The translations under genes were made by a program, and so were the position numbers. Below, piece by piece: positions 55,721 through 64,000 of a stretch of 64,000 bases of DNA (position 1 is its first letter; each line of letters opens with the position of its first letter). The notes under the pieces were generated by a model that worked only from the letters and a program-made list of their open reading frames with translations, did no database searches and was not told where the DNA came from. Source of the stretch: Ascaphus truei (lineage: Eukaryota; Chordata; Amphibia; Anura; Ascaphidae); the NCBI GenBank assembly GCA_036426205.1, contig CM071570.1:71414995-71478994 (forward strand), written 5' to 3'.

Positions 55721-56810
55721 GATGACACGTAATGAAAGGGTTAAGTCCTACGCTCATGTGTAGCAGTTAAGACCTGCCCTTTTTGCTTGTAGGCTATTCT
55801 CAGAAATAACACTATGAGAGTCATGGACTGGATGTGACTAATGGCAGGCTTTTGTGCAACCTAATTATCTTAGCATTATTTCAATGCCCTAACATGAACA
55901 GAGGTCTGAGGATCGGTGTTGTTCGTTAAACTGCTAATTCGCATATGATTTGCATATTAGTAAGCCAGGCATCCTTTAAAATGTAGTGATTCAATATTTT
56001 TCATGTAAACGTGAGGACGTAGTAGTAATGGTTAGCACCTTTGGGGATATCAATAATTAATTAGCGATGTGTTGTAGAGATGAGGTATGGTGCTCAAAAC
56101 CACATGTGAATTCTATCACGAAATAGTACTTTGCATATATTCTTAAGGTTCTGGTAAACATGGTAATGTCCTCAATATTACAATCCATAATAAATGTGCC
56201 AATGAGATAGTGAAGGTGCCTAGTCGTATATATACACCTCCCACAGTATGTGGCATCTACTCAAACTCTCAATAAGGCTAGATATACAAATGCAGAGTCA
56301 GGAAATATAAAGGGATTATGCCCATTACCTGTCAGCTCACACAGAACAATCCAGCACACCCAGGGCGTACAGCCCGTTGAAGTGTGAAATCCAGAGAAGC
56401 AGAGAAAAACGGAGCACAGCCAAAATTCACAAAAATATGTCAATGTTAAAAAAATTTAATTAGCGTTCTGTTAACCCAATTTAGCGGATTAATAAATATT
56501 TAACAGACTTCTGAAGATCTAACCTATAGTAATTGCTAAAAGGATCACAGAACTAAAGATGGGGAACCAGTCCAAATCCCTTTCTGGGAATTCTTCAGAT
56601 TGTTCAGACAAAATCCATCTGCAAATTGGTCACTAAGAAAGCCAAGCAGATGCATTCAAATCCGTCATTGAATACAATCCAGATGGCTTTTTAAGAATCA
56701 AAAATCTGCACCCAGATTAATCGGAGGGGGGAGGAGAAGGATTTGGGAGGAGAGAAAAAGGGAGGGGGCAGAGATTCAATTAAGTTGTGTCTCCAGTTGT
56801 ATATACAGTA
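55721..56810. other. Unassigned stretch
   Basis: No gene or family recognised. 56,560-56,715 has repeat-like inverted words (AATCCATCTGC, CAGATTAATCGG). Confidence 0.35.
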
Positions 56811-56814
56811 TAGC

Positions 56815-57115
56815 CCCTCAAACATCACTCTAAATATATTAGAGAGACATGTCTGTGCTGAAAATGGAGCACACCTGAAATACTTGGCTGATAGATATGC
56901 TAATGCCTGTGCAAAGTATATTTAAATGAGCCCCATCCCACATTTCCTAAAAGGATTCCCATACTAACTATATCGAGTTGATAAGCCTAAGGCACCAACC
57001 TAATGACTGGAATGGTGTCAGACCTAACAGGACTAGAACCCACAGCCACTGTTTTGTAGGCCACACCTCTAGCAGTGTGAGCTAAACCAGCTGATGGATA
57101 GCATCACTGTCACAT
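56815..57115 (-). mobile_element. tRNA-derived SINE, copy 1
   Basis: Read antisense from 57,115: TGGTTTAGCTCACACTGCTA (A-box-like, 57,090-57,071) and, 35-40 bases on, GGTTCTAGTCC (B-box-like, 57,040-57,030), the spacing of an RNA polymerase III tRNA promoter. A ~200-base body follows and ends near CATGTCTCTCTAAT. It matches copy 3 at 58,095-58,360. Confidence 0.75.
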
Positions 57116-57514
57116 ACTTTTGAGCTGATCAGTGCTCACTGCTCACACATGTAGCTAATATAGCTATTCGCATATCTCACAGCTATCTCAGGTGTGCTCC
57201 ACAATGACCATTAAACTTTCAAACATGAAGTGGAAGTGGTCTGCTTTCAAACCAGCCAGGGGGAGGGAGCTACTACTATGATCCCTCATTTTGTTGCTAC
57301 ATGACGGATATGCACAAAGGTGGATATGGCATAACAGAAAAGGGACAAACATACTCACTGTGTCATCTGCCAGAGTATCAGAAACAATTAATTGAAATAC
57401 TTTATTTTAAAATAAATACAACTCTACAAACTGCTGGAAGAAATTTTGCTGTCTTCCCTCAGCACACAGTGTTATTGGGTTGACAAGTTTAAAGCACCTT
57501 ATTAAGAATAGGAT

Positions 57515-57626
57515 ATGGTGTCAAACCCAACAGGATCAGAAGTTAAACCCACACAACCTCTGTTATGCAGGATAACAGCTCTAACAGTCTGAGCTAAACC
57601 AGCTGATGGCTAGCCTTGCTGTCATA
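57515..57626 (-). mobile_element. tRNA-derived SINE, copy 2 (head only)
   Basis: Antisense CAGCTGGTTTAGCTCAGACT and a degraded B box. The head resembles copies 1 and 3 but the body is not clear. Confidence 0.6.
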
Positions 57627-58090
57627 GAATACTTAGTTTTGTGCTGTACGTCTCATTGAGTGCTCATACCTGTAAAAAAGCACGGTATCCTCTTCTGGTA
57701 TAGAGAAGCATATCTAATAAGCTCAGGAAGAGACCTTACAGTCCATTTATTTGAATAAGCTGTAATGTATTCCAGCACCGAAGGTGCCTTATGGCAGAAT
57801 ACTGCTTAGTAAATATGTATGTACGTTATCCTTTATTAGATTAGAAGGACTAACTCAAGTCACCAGCTCACTTTGTTATTTTAATTTCTCTCTGCATCTG
57901 CTTTATTTGCTGTGCTTCACTTATTTTTACTTGTGTGTGTCAGAAAACCTGTGTTTTATTTAATCGCATCTGGCCTCAGTAAATCAAAGCCCTCAGTATA
58001 TTATTACTTTGTGCTTGAAGTCCTTTCAAGGTTATGATCAACAAAATAGATATTCCTTTGAGGTACAGTATGCCAATAGCAGCCAGTGGT
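57627..58090. other. Unassigned stretch between SINE copies
   Basis: AT-rich, with no feature I can support. Confidence 0.35.
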
Positions 58091-58094
58091 GCAC

Positions 58095-58360
58095 TGCTAG
58101 TCATCAGCTGGTTTAGCTCACACTGCTAGAGCAGCAGCCTAGAAAAGCAGTGGTTGTGGGGTTTAGTTCCATTGGTTGTACCCTATTCCAGTCATTAGGC
58201 TTATCAACACTATATAGTTGGTATGGAAATCCTTTAAGTAAGTGTGGGATGGGATGCATATAAATATACTTTGCATAGCCATTAGTATATCAAGCCAGGT
58301 ACCTCAGGTGTGCTGCTTTTTTTTTAGCACAGGCATGTCTCCCTAATTTATTATATTACT
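58095..58360 (+). mobile_element. tRNA-derived SINE, copy 3
   Basis: CAGCTGGTTTAGCTCACACT at 58,106, then a B-box relic in GTGGGGTTTAGTTCC, then the shared body (CCAGTCATTAGGCTTATCAA, TTTGCATAGCCATTAG, GGTGTGCTGC) ending near GGCATGTCTCCCTAAT. Same family as copy 1, opposite strand. Confidence 0.75.
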
Positions 58361-60454
58361 AAATTGAATGCCCCTTTCTTTCAGGATTTTTGATTGCTGT
58401 CTGTCATTAATTTTTTTTTGCAAAATGGCAGATTGGCCTTTTTGAGACTAATCCATGGAAATCTATGGACCAAAGGAACTGGCCGATCCGTGTTGGATCC
58501 AAATCCACAAACAAGTTTCTCCAAACTCTACTCAGAACAGAGGTGTGTTATAAAATAATGTGCTCTAAGACTCAAGCCATCTTTTTTGGTAAGAAGGGTG
58601 CCTACTTCTCTAGTAGAGTAGAAAAGAGAATAGTGGAGATTATAGGATTAAATTAACTGGAGAACACCTCACAACCTATAATTGCCAAGAATGTCATCAC
58701 TATCTATAGCCTCCTCAAGATTAGAATAGTGACATTTCGGAACCACTGTACATGCTCTGTGAAAACATTCTGTTGTCGGGAGGCAACACTATAATCCATA
58801 GGATGAAATAATATGATAACAAAACTGACAATGGATGAGCAGATACATACGCAAGTTCATCATCAGTGTACAGTAAAGTGAAGGGGTTAAAAATAGAATG
58901 ATAAAGTGATAAAATCTCAATGGAGGGACATGGGTTGAAATTGAAGAGACAGCCTGTCTGGGTGTTGAAATCTACAGCATACTTTGTGGGTCAGATGGAC
59001 TTAAATCTAAAATATTTTACGATATTTAAAGAAACGTTTTAGGGTTGTTTGAAAAATTTGTAATAATAAGGAAAAGTAAGTCATACTGTACATATATATT
59101 TCTTAATGTGTTCTGGTTATGTGGCTGGCAGTGCTGAACAATCTACCTGTAAATGGAATAAATAAAACAAAATCCTGCATTCATTTCCAATGTTTACAAA
59201 CACAAAGGCATTGCTTTTAAAATGTATGTAACATATCTTTATATTTCTTTAAAGAGCAATTTAAAAGAAAGGGACATTGATCTTTAGGATAAATCGCTAA
59301 TGCAAGTGACACTACAGATCCACTGTCACAACTCATTCCGATCGCATTATACACTGGCAGTCATACAGATCCAAAAGTGAAATCTGTTGTGGTTGAATGT
59401 GGGCCATACAAAGGCCAGTGACTAATGTCAATGTGCTGGGTTAACTGCAATCAGCAAGTGGTACAGGAAATCAACTTGGGCAGAGATTAAATATCTTGGG
59501 ACAGTTAATGAATGTGAGATAATGCCAGTAGCACTACATGTCCAGGGAAAATGAATTGACGACAACAACTATCTATAGACAGCATGATGGTATGGCTGGA
59601 ATGTTACCTAAGAAAGCAAGATGCTCTTTTGCTAGTTTGTAGTTAGTCAATATTTCATTTAGTATTCCAAACTTAGTTTGTGAAACAAGCATCTCACTGG
59701 TTGAGCACCCGTAAATAAGTGAGACATTGTAGCCACGTTGGAAAAGCGTATGTGCAAAATACATGACAATTGAAAACACCCATTGTTAGGCATGTCCCAG
59801 GACATAAGCCAACGTCATCTATGCTGATTCAGAATCTGTTCTTCAGTATAGCACTGTGCATCAAAATGGTTGAAAGATATGCAAGTTGGACCCATATGCT
59901 TTAGTTTGGCTGATGAGCTGGCTAAATACTGTAGGGAAAATAATACAGTAGAGATTTAATTGAAACTGCCATTACTTGAAGTTCACGGCTAGAGCAGTAT
60001 GAAATGATTCAAGGTAAAAACAAGAGGACAGAAGTATATAATTGATTAGAAAGAAGAAAAAAAAGCTACTTTCATTACAAGATTTATTCTGCCAGCTCCA
60101 CAAATAAAAAAATAAAAAATACGTGGGGCATTTTAAAATAGGACCCTATTTTATCTTCACATATTCCTGGGAAATGTGCAGTAGTGTTCGGAGAGGCAGA
60201 AATTAGTATTGGTTATTATTAAGGTATCTATACAACTTGCAATTGCATCTAAAACAAGAGAAATGAGTACAGGTATTACACCATCTTCTCTGTGGTTTAT
60301 TTATTAAATTGTGCCTGATGAATGCAATATATTGGGTGTACCACAAGACATTTAATAGGTTTATGGAGTACTGGAGGAACATAATAACAAGTTATTTAAT
60401 TATGAAGAATTTCCATATAAAGCATAATAAATATTTTAAATGTGTCTCTCTTAT
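58361..60454. other. AT-rich stretch, mostly unassigned
   Basis: A word near 58,463 is shared with the repeat at 30,405-30,655. Otherwise no gene, RNA or repeat recognised. Confidence 0.35.
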
Positions 60455-61165
60455 AAGTGTTGCCAGGACTGGTTTCTGGCATCCAATCTGCCATCTCCTG
60501 GCAGTAAGCCCAGGTAAGAACAGGCTGCCAGGAGTTATCATGGGTTTTCCCCACTCACAGTAGCTTCTTGATTGATAGGGGAGGCGGTGGGACTAGGTCT
60601 GTGTGTGTCCAATCAGGGACTCAGACCTGGTTCCTACTTCCCTTGTACTTAAGGAGCTGCACTGATAAATTTAGTCAGTGCCTCTACCTCCTTGAGAGAG
60701 GCTGGTCTACCCATAACAATTGTGCAGGGCTCTGCCAATCTGTATTCCCTCCCCCAGGGGAGTGGATGGGAGACTATATCCCTTACTCCACCAAGGATCT
60801 AGGACTGCTTCAGGGCCCCTTGGCCTGGAGTAGAGGACAAGGGTACATCCTGAGGGTGAAGCACCAAGAAGTAATCTCTGATGTGCATGCTGTAAGAACT
60901 GAGTGTGCTGTCAGAATAAAGTGATCCTGTTCAAAGATATCTTCCTGCCTTAGACTACAATCTATCAGGGGGAGGGGAAGTAAATGTTCCTGCAGGGATT
61001 GTCCCCACATCCCTGGGGCCTGCAAGAGATGGAGGTGCTGTCACCGTGCGAAAAAATCAGTTACGACCCCAGAAACCTGTCCTGTTCTCCTACACAACCA
61101 CGTGGGAGACTCCGATCTATTGTGAGCCAGCAGGTATGCACCACACCAGACTGAGTAATGGCAGA
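60455..61165 (+). mobile_element. LTR-like retroelement fragment, family copy 2
   Basis: Starts near TGTTGCCAGGACTGGTTTC, with AATAAA at 60,916 and, from 60,990, GGATTGTCCCC, GGAGGTGCTGTCACC, AAACCTGTCCTGTTCTCC and AGGTATGCACCACACC. That is the same ordered words as 3121-3280. An LTR followed by an untranslated leader is the simplest reading. No target duplication or coding domain seen. Confidence 0.5.
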
Positions 61166-61167
61166 AT

Positions 61168-61272
61168 AAGAAAGAAAGAAAGAAAGAAAGAAGAAAGAAA
61201 GAAAGAAAGATAGATAATGAAACAAATATCGGAAGAAAGAAAGAGAGGAAGAAAGAAAGAGAGGAAGTCAGT
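61168..61272. repeat. (GAAA)n microsatellite
   Basis: AAGAAAGAAAG units with a short interruption at about 61,209-61,232, continuing as a purine-rich tract to 61,330. Antisense Ser/Phe/Leu frames are artefacts. Confidence 0.95.
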
Positions 61273-61538
61273 TGACGTGAGGAGAAAGCAAGAATGCTGG
61301 AGAAGGAAAGAGAGAAGGAGAGAGAGGCGGAAAGAATTGTGGTCATCATAAGGTATGTGGATGAGGATTAGAGGAGGGGTGAGAGGAGGGGTGAGGGGGA
61401 CAGTAGGGGTAAAAAGAGAGGGAGAGAGGAAGACCTGTGCAAAGTCAGGCCTTACGACTTCAGTGTACTGCAACCCATGCAAATCCTGGCACTTTACTTT
61501 GTAGATAAATGAGCGCCCTTGTAGTATGCATACATTCC

Positions 61539-61573
61539 CTGAGGAAGCGATTGTAATCACGAAACGCGCTAGG
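61539..61573 (+). ncRNA. CTGAGGAAG...CGAAACGCG hairpin motif
   Basis: CTGAGGAAGCGATTGTAATC followed by ACGAAACGCGCTAGG: a short GATT/AATC stem sits between a CTGANGA-like word and GAAAC. It is one of several such motifs in the window; hammerhead-like in order but with an extra A. Confidence 0.35.
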
Positions 61574-61639
61574 CGAAGTTACACAAGCATTTTAATGGGG
61601 GCAATTTTGAGAACTGTATACATTACAGGATTATAGAAT

Positions 61640-63000
61640 ATACACCTATTTAGAAAAGTAATGTTTTCTTTCTGGAATTGAGTAAATTAGTTTTAACCCA
61701 TGCTTTTATGACTATTTTTTTATTCTTAGTTTTTTGGTGAAAAAGAAAAGAGTACATAAACCGTTTTAAACAAAAAAGCAGTTTAAAAAAAAGAGAGATA
61801 TTTTTTACTGCTTATAAAAGAAATAGAGTAATATTGGAGGTATTATTTGAATGAAAACTAAATTTGAAATGCAATAAAGCTAATGAAGCTTTCGATAGAG
61901 GTTTTTATACCACTCCTAATTTGGCTAATAAGCCACTCCTGTAGCTCTTTGAATGGATGGTTCTAACTATTCCTAAAATCGCCTTAAAAAATCTGCTGTT
62001 TATGTAGAACATTCCTGTGACAATATTCATATATATTCTTATTTTTTATTTTATTTTCAATTCTCAGAAGACAAGAAGATAATTGTGAGCATAAAAAACA
62101 TCTGGTGACCGGCTTGGGGCAGCCAGCCCTAAAACGTTTCTGTTTATACAGTATGTGCTATAATGTCTTCTAAGTAATGTGATGTACTGTAAATTAAGAC
62201 CTTTTGATACAGCATACAGTACAATTGAATCTCCACATTGTTTCTTACAAACGAGTGCCAACATTTTTTTTTATGCTGTCTCCATTGTGAGTACCTTAGA
62301 AGGGATGGTATAAGACCATGGATGGGTTTGTGCTGTCTCTAGTGTTGACTCCATTTGGGTTGTGCACAGCTACTGTTTTAGAGAAGATTTCCGCTCCATT
62401 CAGGGGAAGTATCACTTTTGCAGATTTCTTGTCTTTTTCAATCTGCAAGACAATATATAAAACCATGCATTTCTCTAACAACTGGGACATATTCGAAGAA
62501 TCGAGGTATCAGATGTCAAAACAGTTTATTGTGTTCAACAACTCTACCAGGGGGCTTCAAAAAAGACACATACAACTGTGACCAAAAAACCCCTCTAAAA
62601 AACAGAACATATTAAGTTTAAAAAAATATCCCAATGTATCTACGTATCACACAGCCTCCCCAGAACTGTTATGTTTTTTTAAAATTCAAACAATATTTAA
62701 ATCTCACATTTTTAAATTCTATTAATTGTATATGAAAATGGAATGTATGTAGACATTGGCAAATTAGTAAAAATGTGAGCTGCAAATTATCCATTGCTTA
62801 TTTAACTAAACTATATCCACAAGTGGAAATTCATAGGCTGATTGGACAGTTACCAAATTGAGCAAATGCTCCAAAATCAACACGATTTTCAATTTTTTTG
62901 TGCGTGTCATTAAATCTGCCCACAAATGTTAAAGAATTCAACTCCAGACTGTGAATAATGTGTTTTAGAGCAGAGGAAGGGCGGGACAGCTAGAGCATCT
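61640..63000. other. AT-rich stretch, nothing recognised
   Basis: Short overlapping frames only, without family features. Confidence 0.4.
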
Positions 63001-63004
63001 CTAC

Positions 63005-63070
63005 TATTCAGGGCAGCAGTTTTAGCAGTGTGAGCTAAACCAGCTGCTGGATAGCTCTATTGTCACAGCA
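63005..63070 (-). mobile_element. tRNA-derived SINE, copy 4 (head fragment)
   Basis: TAGCAGTGTGAGCTAAACCA at 63,023 is the antisense A-box word of copies 1-3; no B box remains. The flank up to 63,187 and again beyond 63,643 is similar to 57,115-57,260, showing a shared larger repeat. Confidence 0.55.
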
Positions 63071-63189
63071 TATTTTTAGAGCTCTACTAAGCACACCTGT
63101 AGCTAATCATACTCATGGACAGTATTCCCCCTTGCTTCCTTCCTATTCTTTGAATACCCTATTAGCATATCTCCCAGTTATTTCAGGTA

Positions 63190-63641
63190 CAGGCAGTCCT
63201 CGTTTTACAATGCTTCGTTTTACAACGAATAGATTATCCAACGCTATGCAATGCATACCTATGTTCATTTTTACAACGCCAAAACGGTTTATCCAGCGCT
63301 CTTACAACACTTTGCAAAGTTGTTTATGTGTATGTAATATATATATTATATAATATTATATTATATTATACTATATAATATATTATATTATTATATTATA
63401 TTATATATTATGTTATATTATATATATAATACCGTATATACACTATATAATTTATGTGTGTGCTGCATATCTTATTGCCTGCGTAAAATATTTTGTGTAT
63501 TTTAGTGTTAAAAATGCCTTCAGGAACGGAACCTTTCATTTAAACAGTGTTCCTATGGGAAAACGTGTTTCGCTTTAAGACGTTTCGCTATCCAATGCCA
63601 TTTTGAGTAACGCATTGTGTCGGATAACCGAGGACTGCCTG
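63190..63641. mobile_element. Tigger/pogo-like MITE, second member
   Basis: CAGGCAGTCCTCGTTTTACA at the left and CGGATAACCGAGGACTGCCTG-type end at the right, flanked by TA on both sides (63,188-63,189; 63,642-63,643). Length 452 because of an internal TATATTA expansion (63,338-63,430). It has inserted into the repeat that flanks SINE copy 4. Confidence 0.85.
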
Positions 63642-63764
63642 TATGCTCCTTTTTGTGCACACGGCACATTGAACTGGCAACAAGTGCAAGTGGTCTGATT
63701 TTAAAGGAAGCCAGGGGAGTGTCCACGAGTATGAACAGATACAGGTGCGAGCACTGGAGCTCAA

Positions 63765-63860
63765 AAGTTGCTATTCAGTGGCTAGTTTAGCTCACTGTTA
63801 AAGCGACTGAACTGAATGACACAGATTGTGGGTTCTGATCCTGTTTGGATGGACAGTACC
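63765..63860 (+). mobile_element. tRNA-derived SINE, copy 5
   Basis: GGCTAGTTTAGCTCACTGTT (A-box-like, 63,780) and GGGTTCTGATCC (B-box-like, 63,830-63,841), with tRNA-like spacing. Together with copy 4 it makes an inverted pair around the Tigger-like MITE. Confidence 0.65.
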
Positions 63861-64000
63861 CCCCTTTTTCACAAGGAGGTAGATCCACAGAGGTCACTTA
63901 TTCTTTTAATGTTGCATTTTAATGTTGCATTATTGTCATTTAATGTATTGATATCTGTAACGCGTATATCCAAAGGTACTTAGCGTTACAATGTTTTCGC

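Noticed and set aside
61041..61560. Antisense Ser/Phe/Leu frames resembling membrane proteins
   Set aside because: Translations of (GAAA)n and purine-rich sequence.
57005..63860. Functional tRNA genes
   Set aside because: A- and B-box words are present but no cloverleaf with an anticodon arm can be drawn, and copies share a non-tRNA body, so they are SINEs.

Overview
The window reads as a repeat-dense, essentially gene-free stretch of a vertebrate nuclear genome, most likely a frog. The reasons are the mix of L2/CR1-clade LINEs, a Tx1-type L1 fragment, Penelope-like elements carrying a GIY-YIG endonuclease, Tc1, hAT-Charlie-like and pogo/Tigger-like DNA transposons, tRNA-derived SINEs, and many hairpin-rich repeats of a style I associate with amphibian genomes. 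The species assignment is inference. I see no host protein-coding exon that I can defend. Nearly every long open frame is a broken transposon gene or a translated simple repeat.

Layout. 1-4.9 kb: AT-rich intergenic DNA with microsatellites and palindromic MITE-like pieces. 4.9-9.7 kb: a Penelope-like (PLE) coding fragment split by a hAT element (5531-8146, 8-bp TSD) that carries about 2 kb of CT/CA simple sequence, then abutted by a dead Tc1 element. 9.7-14.6 kb: TG repeats, an antisense L2/CR1 reverse transcriptase, a sense Tx1/L1 tail, an antisense L2-type ORF1 esterase remnant, and a 265-bp direct duplication. 14.6-18.9 kb: a nearly full-length antisense PLE (N-terminal domain, RT, CxxCxxC finger, GIY-YIG). 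19.2-23.9 kb: long-armed foldback elements. 25.5-26.9 kb: an L1-like ORF2 tail split by a solo LTR (5-bp TSD). 27-32.7 kb: mostly unassigned AT-rich DNA. 32.8-39.9 kb: a LINE plus a 26-bp minisatellite, followed by a noisy second copy of the same 3.2 kb ending at an N gap. 40-45 kb: unclassified interspersed repeats. 45.97-47.56 kb: a Tigger-like MITE split by a foldback element with a 14-bp TSD. 48.7-49.9 kb: a C-rich minisatellite. 50.3-55.05 kb: a complete-ended Ty3/gypsy-type LTR retrotransposon whose pol order is PR-INT-RT-RNaseH (Gmr1-like). 55-64 kb: SINE copies, LTR-like fragments, microsatellites and a second Tigger-like MITE.

How the parts relate. Several nested insertions can be dated relative to their hosts from target-site duplications: hAT into PLE, solo LTR into L1, foldback into Tigger-like MITE, and Gmr1 into an unidentified coding-like tail. 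Three points deserve most attention: the Gmr1-type element with its rearranged pol order; a foldback family whose 14-bp target duplications point to retroposition rather than cut-and-paste, together with a recurrent CTGAnGAAG...GAAACGCG hairpin that resembles a hammerhead core and also occurs at the PLE 5' end; and the probable false 3.2-kb tandem duplication created during assembly gap filling.
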